Below, one piece after another: positions 44,896-53,496 of a stretch of DNA of 64,000 nt. Under the pieces are notes generated by a model that was not told the origin of the DNA, searched no databases, and worked only from the letters and a program-made list of their open reading frames with translations. The translations under genes were made by a program, and so were the position numbers. Source of the stretch: Planctomycetes bacterium UBA7888 (lineage in GTDB: Bacteria > Planctomycetota > UBA1135); NCBI GenBank assembly GCA_002500505.1, contig DLRM01000008.1, positions 58,277 through 122,276 of the forward strand. The letters run 5' to 3'. The stretch's first letter is position 1, and every line of letters begins with the position of its first letter.

Positions 44896-45867
44896 CTACT
44901 CCTCGGTTGGAGGAGCTTCGGTTTCTGGGGTGGACTCAGCAGGCGCTTCAGCTGGAGCTCCGGACTCGGCTTCAGGTGCAGCTTCTGCCTCTTGAGCAAC
45001 GGGTTCGGCTTCTTGAGTGGCCGTACCCCCTTCCTCCATAGGTGCAATCTCCACGGAGCGAGTTAAGCCACCAGGGATTGCCTTCGGGCGACGACGGCCG
45101 CCACTGCGAGGACGCGGTACCGGGGCACTGGAGATTTCAGCAATAGCCTCTTCGCGACCTTGGACTTCCACACCACGCTCATCGCGCAGTTGTTTGCCAT
45201 CCGTCACAGCCTTGACCAACTTGTCAAAGACTAAAGAAACCGAACGAATGGCGTCGTCATTTGCAGGGATGACAATGTCACAAGTATCAGGGTCTCCATC
45301 CGTGTCCACAATGCCGATAACAGGAATCCCCATTCGGCGAGCTTCACGAACAGCGTTCCTTTCAGTCTTAGGATCTATGACAACTAAAACACCAGGTAAA
45401 CGAAACATGTCTCGAATACCGTGCAAGTTTCGCCAGACCTTCCGCTTTTCGCGGCCGAATCGAGCGGCTTCCTTACTGGTGATGGTGTCGAGGTAACCTT
45501 CCGACTCCTTTTTCTCGAGATCCTCGAGATAAGCAAGACGGCTTCCAATGACTTCGAAGTTTGTGAGCGTTCCGCCAATCCAGCGGTCGTCCACGTAATG
45601 CATTTTGGTGGCTTCGTGTACCTTCCGCGTTTCAGCCTGAATCTGCGGCTTGGTACCAACGAAAAGAACATCCAGACCGCTTGCAACAACCTCACGAATG
45701 AAGTGGCGAGCGCGGAGGATTCCCTTGATGGTCAAGCGCAAATCAATGATGTGAATCCCGTTGCGGGAACCATGAATATATGGCTCCATTTTGGGGTTCC
45801 ATCGGCCAACGCGGCACCCGATGTGGGTTCCGGCATCAACGAACTCCTGTACGGAGAGATCTGACAC
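44896..45867 (-). CDS. rpsB: Ribosomal protein S2 with acidic C-terminal extension
   Basis: The 323-residue product has canonical S2 (FVDAGTHIGCRVGRWNPKMEPYI; DVLFVGTKPQ; VDDRWIGGTLTNFEVI; PGVLVVIDPKTERNAVREA; NDDAIRSV) to about residue 235. It continues with a basic stretch (PRPRSGGRRRPK) and about 55 residues of Glu/Ala/Pro-rich low complexity. S2 of E. coli has about 240 residues. The start is supported by a sigma-70 promoter 55 bases upstream. Confidence 0.96.
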   Translation of the reverse strand: MSDLSVQEFVDAGTHIGCRVGRWNPKMEPYIHGSRNGIHIIDLRLTIKGILRARHFIREVVASGLDVLFVGTKPQIQAETRKVHEATKMHYVDDRWIGGTLTNFEVIGSRLAYLEDLEKKESEGYLDTITSKEAARFGREKRKVWRNLHGIRDMFRLPGVLVVIDPKTERNAVREARRMGIPVIGIVDTDGDPDTCDIVIPANDDAIRSVSLVFDKLVKAVTDGKQLRDERGVEVQGREEAIAEISSAPVPRPRSGGRRRPKAIPGGLTRSVEIAPMEEGGTATQEAEPVAQEAEAAPEAESGAPAEAPAESTPETEAPPTEE

Positions 45868-45893
45868 GATTTTATGAGGGTTATTTAGGGTTT

Positions 45894-45911
45894 TCAGGCG
45901 GTCTGGCCTGA
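45894..45911 (-). promoter_or_regulatory. Leader hairpin upstream of rpsB
   Basis: In the rpsB leader TCAGGC (45911-45906) and GCCTGA (45899-45894) form a perfect 6-base inverted repeat with a 6-base loop, 27 bases before the start codon. S2 autoregulates rpsB-tsf in several bacteria, so an S2-binding element is conceivable, but I cannot match it to a known consensus. Confidence 0.4.
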
Positions 45912-45924
45912 TTTAGGGCCAAGC

Positions 45925-45952
45925 ATCATATCCGCTCTAGGAGTATAGTCAA
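45925..45952 (-). promoter_or_regulatory. Sigma-70-type promoter of rpsB-tsf-pyrH-frr
   Basis: On the minus strand TTGACT (45952-45947) and TATGAT (45930-45925) are separated by 16 bases, one base less than the ideal 17. Five of six bases match the consensus in each box. The -10 box ends 57 bases before the rpsB start. This is the strongest promoter-like sequence I found in the window. Confidence 0.7.
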
Positions 45953-46046
45953 ACCAGGAGAAGCCCTTTCCGTCCCCCTCTGAGCACAGGTTTTTCTGCA
46001 TTTTCCAACTTCCTAGCTTTCCGGTGGTATTCTTGGGCTGTAGCGA

Positions 46047-47045
46047 ATGAATTTTCCCTCTCCAGGCCCCCATTCGGGCCCACGGACTCTCGCCATCTTG
46101 AACCATCGAGGTGAGCGCCTGTCTGAGTTGCGTACCGGCTTTCAAGACCGGGGGTGGGAGGTGTTTACGGCTAGAGATTTGAAGAGCAGTATTCAACTCC
46201 TTGACAGTCAAGATTTCACGGCTGCTGTTGTGGCTCCCTTGTCTCTCAGGCCAGAGAATTTGGAGTGGCAAGAGCTCTTTCAAAAGCTCTCCCCTTCCCG
46301 ACCTATCCCCTGGTTGGTGGTCCCCTGGGAAGGCACCCCCCCTGGAACGGTCGGTGGACTCCTTCGCCGCCAGCGAGACACCTTGGCCAACCTCCTGGCA
46401 CTCCCAGTGAGTGCCGCCGAAGCCGACACACGTTTACAGGTTTTGCTTCAACTTGGATTTGCCGTTGCAGAAAAGCAGGCGGAAATCCAACGCCTTCGCC
46501 AAATGGTCATCACCGATGAACTCACAGGCGTGTACACCAAGGGTCATTTCTTGGAGCGCCTCAACTCAGCCTTTGATGGGAGTCAGCGACATCGCCACGA
46601 CCTTTCTGTTTTATTTTTGGACATCGATGATTTCAAAGATTTCAATGAGGAGCATGGACACATCTTTGCCGATCATGCTTTAAAAACTATGGCCTTGAGC
46701 TTGAAAGAAGGACGAAGTCAAGATTTAGTTGCGCGCTGGGGTGGCGACGAATTCGTGTTCCTCCTTCCGAACACTGGCCTGCAAGGTGCGATTGAAAAAG
46801 CAAAACGAGTTCTGGGTCGCGTCCAACAACAAGTAGTTTCCTTTGAGGGCCAAACCGCCCGTATTCAAATTTCAATTGGCCTCGCCCACTTCACTGGGGA
46901 CGATATCCATTCCGGAGAAGAATTGCTTCGCCGAGCCGAACGCGCGATGAAAACCGTCGCAAAGAAGTCAGGCAAAAACCAAGTTGCTTTCTGGGATCAC
47001 CAAGTGGATGCGCCCATGTTGCTTGGCGATCCCGCTGGCGACTGA
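46047..47045 (+). CDS. Diguanylate cyclase with degenerate receiver-like domain
   Basis: The 332-residue product has an intact GGDEF domain (about 155-320): TDELTGVYTKGHFLERL, LDIDDFKDFNEEHGH (metal Asp) and ARWGGDEFVFLLP (signature), so c-di-GMP synthesis is expected. The N-terminal 120 residues resemble a response-regulator receiver (TLAILNHRGERLSELRTGF, TAAVVAPLSLRPENL) but lack the phosphoacceptor Asp, where LSLRP stands. A short coiled coil (EKQAEIQRLRQMV) links the domains. Its 3' end overlaps the convergent gene by 49 bases. Confidence 0.88.
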   Translation: MNFPSPGPHSGPRTLAILNHRGERLSELRTGFQDRGWEVFTARDLKSSIQLLDSQDFTAAVVAPLSLRPENLEWQELFQKLSPSRPIPWLVVPWEGTPPGTVGGLLRRQRDTLANLLALPVSAAEADTRLQVLLQLGFAVAEKQAEIQRLRQMVITDELTGVYTKGHFLERLNSAFDGSQRHRHDLSVLFLDIDDFKDFNEEHGHIFADHALKTMALSLKEGRSQDLVARWGGDEFVFLLPNTGLQGAIEKAKRVLGRVQQQVVSFEGQTARIQISIGLAHFTGDDIHSGEELLRRAERAMKTVAKKSGKNQVAFWDHQVDAPMLLGDPAGD

Positions 47046-48124
47046 GTCGGCATCAGCCAATTGGCGTGTCCTCCCCAGGGGAGTCTATTGGCGGGTTTTG
47101 TGCGCAAACTTAAGACTCCAGCCTTTGGAACGGTCACTTGGACAGGAAGGGGATTGTCCTGCACAGTCAAAGCCGCCGATTCCCAAAGAAGTGCGTCGTT
47201 CAAGAAAACTTGGAAAATAACGGGCTGTGGGTTCCGGAACTCGAGAACTTCTTCATCTACTCCAACCCAAGCATGGAACTCTCCCGCTCCCGCCCATTGA
47301 TAATCAATCCTTGAAGGGACCAAAGTTCCCCAACCGTCGGGCCAAACTTTTGAACCGCACCGAAGTGGCTTGCCCTCAATGCTTCTGCCTCGTCGTGGCG
47401 TGCGATCTATTGCATCGTTAGGCCCTGTCGTTTTCAATAAAGGCGGCATGGGAAATTGAGCGGGATAAACTTCAGCAAGAGCTTCTTTTCTAAACTCAAC
47501 CTCATCATTCCAAGGCAATTTAGCAATCCATTTACCCTCCTTTTCGAAGAAGGATTGAACCCGCAAAAAACCTCCACCTTGAAACACAAGATATCGAGCA
47601 TGTTCACTCTCGAGCGTAGGAAGGGGCTCTGCCAAGAGTTGAAGGGCTTCAATGGCCTCCCATGCATGTAAGTGCTCCCCTCCCAAACTTTCGAATCGGA
47701 GTCCTTCCGCTTCCCAAGCAGTCAGCCATCCCTTTCTCAGATCGGGAGAACCGTCTCGAGCACGTACCCAAAGAAAGTCCGTCTCAGGATTTTTGATTCC
47801 GTGAATCCCCTCTCGACCCAGGCCGCGGATCCAAAGGGTGTCAATAGGGAGAATTGCCCCCCCGGGGAGCTGCCACCAGGCAAAATCGCCTTCCCCGTCC
47901 GCAGGGGCACCGGGCAGCCATCCAATGGGCCCTAGGTCGAGTTGCCACGGAGCGGTAGCGACTGGGGCCGGAGCTTCTTGGGCCGAGACCGGCGGCAAAA
48001 GGATTCCGGCCAAACAAAGGCCGCCCGCGAAGGCCCTCAGGGAACCCTGGAAAGCCTTTCGGCAGAGGTTGGAGAGAAGTTGTGCCATTTCGGCAGGTGG
48101 AGGAGGCATAATAGGCCTTTTCAT
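46997..48124 (-). CDS. Secreted protein with NPCBM-like C-terminal domain
   Basis: The 375-residue product has a signal peptide (basic start, then FAGGLCLAGILLPPVSAQ, cleavage after about residue 48). The C-terminal 150 residues resemble the NPCBM jelly-roll: LRCGSKVWPDGWGTLVPSRIDYQW, GVDEEVLEFRNPQPVIFQVFLND, RTKPANRLPWGGHANWLMP. Such domains bind glycans and are common in secreted planctomycete proteins. The N-terminal part (residues 60-200) has no recognisable domain. It is divergent from groEL1 with 126 bases between. Confidence 0.7.
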   Translation of the reverse strand: MKRPIMPPPPAEMAQLLSNLCRKAFQGSLRAFAGGLCLAGILLPPVSAQEAPAPVATAPWQLDLGPIGWLPGAPADGEGDFAWWQLPGGAILPIDTLWIRGLGREGIHGIKNPETDFLWVRARDGSPDLRKGWLTAWEAEGLRFESLGGEHLHAWEAIEALQLLAEPLPTLESEHARYLVFQGGGFLRVQSFFEKEGKWIAKLPWNDEVEFRKEALAEVYPAQFPMPPLLKTTGPNDAIDRTPRRGRSIEGKPLRCGSKVWPDGWGTLVPSRIDYQWAGAGEFHAWVGVDEEVLEFRNPQPVIFQVFLNDALLWESAALTVQDNPLPVQVTVPKAGVLSLRTKPANRLPWGGHANWLMPTQSPAGSPSNMGASTW

Positions 48125-48228
48125 GCCCCATTACTTGGCATCCTAGTTGCCGTGTAAAGGCAGGCAAAGGCAAAAGCCTGTGCCCACCTCCCTTTCCGGG
48201 GTCCTACCTCGGCAAACTCCCCAACGCG

Positions 48229-48248
48229 GCCCTGACGCCGCCCTGACG
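48229..48248 (+). repeat. 9-base direct repeat before groEL1
   Basis: GCCCTGACG occurs at 48229-48237 and 48240-48248, a period of 11 bases (about one helical turn), ending 2 bases before the groEL1 ATG. It could be a regulator site. It is not the CIRCE inverted repeat of HrcA; I saw no CIRCE upstream of groEL1. Confidence 0.4.
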
Positions 48249-48250
48249 AA

Positions 48251-49867
48251 ATGCCCAAAGAATTAAGCTTTGATGTTGATGCCCGAGACGCCGTCTCTAA
48301 GGGTGTCGAAAAACTCGCCACTGCCGTGGTCTCCACTCTCGGCCCCAAAGGTCGTTGTGCTGTTTTAGACAAATCGTGGGGTGGTCCTACTGTGACCAAA
48401 GATGGCCATAGTGTGGCTAAAGAAATTGAGTTGCAGGACAAGGCTGAAAACCTTGGAGCGCAATTGGTTCGCGAAGCCGCGTCCAAAACCTCCGATCGTG
48501 CGGGAGATGGCACCACAACTGCGACTCTCCTCGCCTGGTCCATATTCAAAAAGGCACAACGGCACCTCAGCGTGGGCGCAAGCCCAACGGGCATGATTCG
48601 CGGCATGCGAAGTGCGCTAGCTGAAGTTAAGGAGTACCTCAACAACAACTCCACAACTTTAAACTCCAACGACGACATTCGCGCCGTTGCAACGATTGCT
48701 TCCAATAACGATTCCGCTGTTGGCGCCATCCTTGCGGACGCGTTTGAAAAAGTTGGTCAAGATGGAGTCATCACGATTGACGAAGGGCGATCCTTGGACA
48801 CCGAGGTCACCATTGTTGAAGGAATGCAGTTTGACCGCGGATTCCTGTCTCCGCATTTTGCAACGAACCAAGACACATTGGAGGCGGTCTTGGAGAGCCC
48901 ACTCATCTTGGTTTACGAAGACAAAATTTCTTCTGCGCAAGACTTGTTGCCGCTATTGGAAGAAGCCAAGAACCAGAACAAGACTCTCTTGATTGTGGCT
49001 GAAGACATTGAAGGCGAAGCCCTTGCCACTCTTGTCCTCAACAAAATGCGCGGCATCGTGAATGTGTGCGCAGTCAAAGCTCCAGGCTATGGCGACCGTC
49101 GCAAAGAAATGTTGCGGGATATTGCCACCCTGACTGCTTCGGAGCCCTTCATGAAAGATACGGGCGCAGACCTCAAAACCGTTCAGTTCGACTCCCTTGG
49201 AACTGCCAAGAGAGTCCTCATTAACAACAACGACACCACCATCATCGAAGGCGCAGGGAACGCTTCCGACGTTGAGGCCCGTGCGAACTTGATTCGGCGC
49301 CAAGTCGAAGAGACAACTTCGGATTACGACCGCGAAAAGCTCGAAGAGCGTCTTGCCAAACTCGTCGGAGGAATTGCTGAAGTCCGAGTTGGTGGAGCGA
49401 CTGAAACCGAAGTGAAAGAAAAGAAAGCCCGCTTCGTAGATGCCAAGAATGCCACCCAGGCAGCTATAGCTGAAGGGATTCTTCCAGGAGGAGGGGTTGC
49501 CCTTCTTCGTGCGAGCACAGTCATTGACTCCAGTGGGACGGGAGATGAAGCCCTCGGGCGTTCCATCCTGGCCTGGGCACTGACTCAACCCACCCGCGCA
49601 ATTGCAGAAAATTCAGGTGAAGACGGCAGTGTCATTCAGCACAAAATTCTGGCGAATGATTCCTTCTCCTTCGGCTGGAACGCTCTAACGGGCGAGTTCG
49701 GTGACCTGATGAAACTCGGCGTCATTGACCCTGTCAAAGTCACGGGCACGGCTCTTGAGAACGCCGTGTCTGTTGCCAGCACTTTAGTCACAACCGATTG
49801 CGTCATCACCGAAATACCTGAAAAGAACTCCATGCCCGAAGGAAGCGACTTCGAAGGCGACTTCTAA
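48251..49867 (+). CDS. groEL: 60 kDa chaperonin GroEL, divergent paralogue 1
   Basis: The 538-residue product has the equatorial ATP site (VSTLGPKGRCAVLDKSWGGPTVTKDG, SDRAGDGTTTATLLAWSIF), and KARFVDAKNATQAAIAEGILPGGG with the family catalytic Asp. Its sequence departs from the second GroEL in several places where the family is highly conserved (for example CAVLDKSW against NVILERSF) and it lacks the Gly-Gly-Met tail, ending EGSDFEGDF. It probably folds a special client set, or is a secondary chaperonin. It heads the operon with groES 21 bases downstream. Confidence 0.96.
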   Translation: MPKELSFDVDARDAVSKGVEKLATAVVSTLGPKGRCAVLDKSWGGPTVTKDGHSVAKEIELQDKAENLGAQLVREAASKTSDRAGDGTTTATLLAWSIFKKAQRHLSVGASPTGMIRGMRSALAEVKEYLNNNSTTLNSNDDIRAVATIASNNDSAVGAILADAFEKVGQDGVITIDEGRSLDTEVTIVEGMQFDRGFLSPHFATNQDTLEAVLESPLILVYEDKISSAQDLLPLLEEAKNQNKTLLIVAEDIEGEALATLVLNKMRGIVNVCAVKAPGYGDRRKEMLRDIATLTASEPFMKDTGADLKTVQFDSLGTAKRVLINNNDTTIIEGAGNASDVEARANLIRRQVEETTSDYDREKLEERLAKLVGGIAEVRVGGATETEVKEKKARFVDAKNATQAAIAEGILPGGGVALLRASTVIDSSGTGDEALGRSILAWALTQPTRAIAENSGEDGSVIQHKILANDSFSFGWNALTGEFGDLMKLGVIDPVKVTGTALENAVSVASTLVTTDCVITEIPEKNSMPEGSDFEGDF

Positions 49868-49888
49868 ATCTTGAACCCTGAACTAATC

Positions 49889-50194
49889 ATGACCCAAACC
49901 ACCCTCGCCTTCACCCCCATTGAGGACAGAGTCCTCATCCTTCCAACTCCGGCTGAGACCGTAAGCACAGGCGGAATTGTTCTTCCTGATTCCGCTCAAG
50001 AGAAACCACTTGGCGGCACCATCATGGCTTCTGGCCCCGGTCGATACGACAAAGCTGGAAACCGCATCCCCATGCCGGTTGCTAACGGTGACGAAGTCAT
50101 CTTTGGCAAATACTCCGGAACTGAAATTGAATTTGACGGCGAGACCTACAAGGTTCTACGAGCCGACGAAATCCTGGCCAAAATTGAGCGTTAG
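49889..50194 (+). CDS. groES: 10 kDa co-chaperonin GroES
   Basis: The 101-residue product starts at ATG 49889 (MTQTTLAFTPIEDRVLILP); a TTG at 49871 is a poorer alternative. It has the mobile-loop region (PTPAETVSTGGIVLPDSAQEKPLGGTIMASGPGRYD), which carries an IVLP-type tripeptide for contacting GroEL, and the C-terminal GDEVIFGKYSGTEIEFDGETYKVLRADEILAKI. It is the only GroES in the window, lying between two groEL genes. Which GroEL it serves is not evident. Confidence 0.96.
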   Translation: MTQTTLAFTPIEDRVLILPTPAETVSTGGIVLPDSAQEKPLGGTIMASGPGRYDKAGNRIPMPVANGDEVIFGKYSGTEIEFDGETYKVLRADEILAKIER

Positions 50195-50205
50195 GAGAAA
50201 GAAAA

Positions 50206-51816
50206 ATGGCAAAGCAAATCCTTTTTGATGATAAAGCTCGTGAGAAGCTTTTCTCTGGAGTCAGCAATTTAGCAAAAACTGTCGCCGTCACTTTGGGGCC
50301 TGCGGGCCGCAACGTCATTCTCGAACGGAGTTTTGGCGGACCTACGGTCACTAAAGATGGAGTCACTGTTGCGAAAGAAGTTGAATTCGAAGACTCTTTC
50401 GAAAACATGGGCGCCAAGCTGGTTCGAGAAGTCGCTTCCAAAACTAATGATGAAGCGGGTGATGGCACCACAACTGCAACTGTTCTGGCCGCAGACATGC
50501 TCAGCCAGGGATTGCGCTTCATGGCTTCTGGCGTCAGCCCAACGGCCCTCCGCACTGGAATGGAAAAAGCCGTTGCCGCTTCTACAGAAACCATTGCTGC
50601 AATGTCTAAACCCGTTAACGGGAAAGAAGGTATTGCAAAAGTTGGGACAATCTCATCTAACCAAGACGAAGAAATCGGAAATCTCTTTGCTGAAGCCGTT
50701 GAAAAGGCTGGCCAGAATGGAGTCATCACGGTTGAAGAAGCTCAAGGAATCGAGACTTATCTCGACTTCGTAGATGGAATGTCCTTCGATAAGGGATACA
50801 TTTCTCCTTACTTCATTTCTGACCTTGGGACGATGAACGCTGAGTACGAAGATGCGCTTGTCCTGATTCACGAAAAGAAAATATCTTCCCTTCAGGACTT
50901 CCTTCCTGTTCTGGAAAAGGTTGCCCAAACTGGCAGACCACTTCTAGTCATTGCAGAAGATTTGGATGGTGACGCTCTTTCTGCTCTCGTTGTCAACAAA
51001 CTGCGCGGTGTCATGAAAGTCGTCGCTGTGAAAGCACCTGGTTTTGGTGACCGGCGTAAAGCCATGCTGGGCGACATTGCCGCCATTACTGGCGCAAACG
51101 CAGTCATGGAAGAGACCGGTGGCGAGCTCGGCGATGTAACGCTTGAGGATCTTGGCCAAGTCAAAAAGATTACGGTCGAGAAAGATCGCACTGTTCTCGT
51201 GGATGGCGGCGGCGACAAGGAAGCCATCGCAGCCCGTATCCGCCAAATTGAAGCTCAAATCGAGCGAAGCACTTCGGAGTACGACAAAGAGAAGCTAAAT
51301 GAGCGACTTGCCAAACTTTCTGGCGGCGTTGCCGTGATTCAAGTCGGTGGTCTGACCGAAGCCGAGATGAAGGAAAAAAAACATCGCGTTGAAGATGCAC
51401 TCCATGCGACTCGCGCAGCCATCGAGGAAGGTGTTGTCCCAGGTGGCGGAACAACTCTTTTGCGTTGCATTCCTACCGTTGAAGCTCTTGACCTTGAGCC
51501 TGAACAAAAATTTGGTGCCGAGATTGTTTGCCGGGCTCTTCGCGCCCCAACAACCTCCATCGCAGACAATGCCGGCTACGATGGCTCTCTTGTGGCTGAA
51601 ACTGTTGCTAAATCCGATGGTTGGAACGGCTTCAATGCTTTAACCGGTGAATACGAAGACCTTGGTAAATCCGGCGTCCTGGATCCGGCTAAAGTGGTTC
51701 GCACTGCGCTTCAAAATGCAGGCTCCATTGCTGGCCTCATGCTGACCACAAACACCTTGGTGGCCGACCTTGGCGAGGATAAAGATTCAAAAGAAACCGA
51801 AGGGGCCATTTCCTAA
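50206..51816 (+). CDS. groEL: 60 kDa chaperonin GroEL, paralogue 2
   Basis: The 536-residue product is a more canonical GroEL: VTLGPAGRNVILERSFGGPTVTKDGVTVAKEVEFED, NDEAGDGTTTATVLA, VVAVKAPGFGDRRKAMLGDIA, and VEDALHATRAAIEEGVVPGGG with the catalytic Asp. It also lacks a Gly-Gly-Met tail, ending SKETEGAIS. An RBS (AGGAGA) lies 9 bases upstream of the ATG, 11 bases after groES. It is the likely housekeeping chaperonin. Confidence 0.97.
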   Translation: MAKQILFDDKAREKLFSGVSNLAKTVAVTLGPAGRNVILERSFGGPTVTKDGVTVAKEVEFEDSFENMGAKLVREVASKTNDEAGDGTTTATVLAADMLSQGLRFMASGVSPTALRTGMEKAVAASTETIAAMSKPVNGKEGIAKVGTISSNQDEEIGNLFAEAVEKAGQNGVITVEEAQGIETYLDFVDGMSFDKGYISPYFISDLGTMNAEYEDALVLIHEKKISSLQDFLPVLEKVAQTGRPLLVIAEDLDGDALSALVVNKLRGVMKVVAVKAPGFGDRRKAMLGDIAAITGANAVMEETGGELGDVTLEDLGQVKKITVEKDRTVLVDGGGDKEAIAARIRQIEAQIERSTSEYDKEKLNERLAKLSGGVAVIQVGGLTEAEMKEKKHRVEDALHATRAAIEEGVVPGGGTTLLRCIPTVEALDLEPEQKFGAEIVCRALRAPTTSIADNAGYDGSLVAETVAKSDGWNGFNALTGEYEDLGKSGVLDPAKVVRTALQNAGSIAGLMLTTNTLVADLGEDKDSKETEGAIS

Positions 51817-51869
51817 AGGCATTCTTTAAATGAGTGGCTGGCTCCTACTGAGTTTGTCACTCGCAAACT

Positions 51870-52967
51870 ATGAGCCAACGCGATTACTACGAAGTTCTCG
51901 GAGTTTCCCGAGATGCCGATGACGCCGCCATTAAAAGTGCGTATCGGAAGTTGGCCCTGAAGCATCACCCCGACCGCAACAAAGGCGACGAGGGGGCGGC
52001 TGAAAAATTTAAGGAGGCTGCAGAGGCTTACGCGGTCATTTCGGACACCCAAAAACGGCGTACTTACGACCAATATGGCCATGCTGGTCTGGGTGGAGGC
52101 CCAGGCGGCGGCGGCTTCCACTTTGACAACATGGAGGACATCTTCTCTCAGTTCTCTGACATCTTTGGTGGTCAAGGACAAGGAAGTGGTTTCTTCGAAA
52201 ATCTATTTGGTTTTGGTGGAGGCAGTGGCCGCTCCAATGCTCGCCGAGGTCGAAGCCTTCGTGCAGCCGTTCAAATTTCTCTTCCTGAAGTCCTCCAGGG
52301 CTGTGAACGAACCCTTTCTCTTCATCGCGCCGAATCCTGTACAGGATGCTCAGGCACGGGCGCAAGCGAAGGGAGCAAACCGGAGCCATGTAATACCTGC
52401 AAGGGGCATGGACAGGTGCATCAACAGCAAGGTTTCTTTGCCGTTCGCACCACTTGTCCCCATTGTCAGGGAGAAGGGGAAGTCGTTGCCAGCCCTTGTA
52501 AAACTTGCCGAGGCACTGGCCTAGAAGACCAGAAGAGAGAAATTTTAGTCAAGATTCCTGCTGGCATTGAGGATGGTGCTCAAATTCGTCTAAGTCAGCA
52601 AGGAGAAGCCGGCCGGAAGGGCGGTCCCTCAGGAGACCTCTTTGTGGAAGTACAAATCGCTGAAGAGGAGGGCTTCCACCGAGAGGGCGTCGATTTATAT
52701 GTAGAAGTTCCTCTGACTTATCCGCAAGCTGCTCTGGGAGACAAAATCTTGGTTCAAACCCTAGAGTCAGATGTTCGCATGAATGTTCCCGCAGGCACCC
52801 CTACTGGCAAAGTCTTTCGCCTCAAGGGACAAGGACTTCCTCAATTGCATGGGGGCCGTCGAGGCGACCAATTCGTCCGGGTCTTTGTTTCTGTACCAGA
52901 GAAAATGGGCAAAGAAGAAAAGAAACTTGTTCGCAAACTAAAAGAGCTCGAAGAAAATGGAAAGTGA
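51870..52967 (+). CDS. dnaJ: Chaperone DnaJ
   Basis: The 365-residue product has a J domain (YYEVLGVSRDADDAAIKSAYRKLALKHHPDRNKG with HPD), a Gly-rich linker (GPGGGGFHFDNMEDIFSQF), four CXXCXGXG zinc repeats (CTGCSGTG, CNTCKGHG, CPHCQGEG, CKTCRGTG) and the C-terminal client domains (VPLTYPQAALGDKI). It is a complete type I DnaJ. It follows groEL2 by 53 bases and overlaps grpE by 11. No dnaK is in the window. Confidence 0.97.
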   Translation: MSQRDYYEVLGVSRDADDAAIKSAYRKLALKHHPDRNKGDEGAAEKFKEAAEAYAVISDTQKRRTYDQYGHAGLGGGPGGGGFHFDNMEDIFSQFSDIFGGQGQGSGFFENLFGFGGGSGRSNARRGRSLRAAVQISLPEVLQGCERTLSLHRAESCTGCSGTGASEGSKPEPCNTCKGHGQVHQQQGFFAVRTTCPHCQGEGEVVASPCKTCRGTGLEDQKREILVKIPAGIEDGAQIRLSQQGEAGRKGGPSGDLFVEVQIAEEEGFHREGVDLYVEVPLTYPQAALGDKILVQTLESDVRMNVPAGTPTGKVFRLKGQGLPQLHGGRRGDQFVRVFVSVPEKMGKEEKKLVRKLKELEENGK

Positions 52968-53496
52968 ATCTGTGATGGCTGAAGAAGAAAAAGATCCTGA
53001 AACCGAAATTGAAGAAGTCCTCGAGGAAACTGAAACCCTCGAAGATTGGCAAGACCGTGCCTTGCGCGCACAAGCAGAGATGCAAAACATGCGCAAGCGC
53101 TTAGATTCGGATGTCGAAGAGCGAACCCGTGCCAGAACGGAAGCTTTACTCACTGAGGTTGTCACCATTTTAGACCACTTCGAACTTGCTTTAAACGCCA
53201 TGCCGGAGGGGCTTGAAAAGGACGAGGAATCTGGTCCATTTGCTCAAGGTGTCCGCGCCATTCACTTGTCGCTTGAAATGCTCCTTGCCCGCTTTGGGGT
53301 TCAATCCGTGAATCCAAAACCAGAGGATGTATTCGACCCTACGATTCACGAAGCTATCCAGACTCTTGAAAAAGATGGATTGGAGTCGCCCCAAATCGAG
53401 AAGATTCGAACGGGTTACAAAATGGGGAACCGCATTCTTCGACCCGCTCAAGTTAACATTATTAAACCGGCATCTTCCGACGAGGAACCTGCCTAA
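52957..53496 (+). CDS. grpE: Nucleotide exchange factor GrpE
   Basis: The 179-residue product has an acidic N-terminus, a long helix (LEDWQDRALRAQAEMQNMRKRLDSDVEERTRA), and the C-terminal beta domain (FGVQSVNPKPEDVFDPTIHEAIQTL; GYKMGNRILRPAQVNII). ATG 52957 overlaps the dnaJ end by 11 bases; ATG 52975 is the alternative. It releases ADP from DnaK, so a dnaK elsewhere in the genome is expected. Confidence 0.95.
   Translation: MESESVMAEEEKDPETEIEEVLEETETLEDWQDRALRAQAEMQNMRKRLDSDVEERTRARTEALLTEVVTILDHFELALNAMPEGLEKDEESGPFAQGVRAIHLSLEMLLARFGVQSVNPKPEDVFDPTIHEAIQTLEKDGLESPQIEKIRTGYKMGNRILRPAQVNIIKPASSDEEPA

Noticed and set aside
48125..48250. CIRCE or clear sigma-70 promoter upstream of groEL1
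   Set aside because: No TTAGCACTC-type inverted repeat was found; TTGGCA near 48135 has no suitably spaced -10 box.
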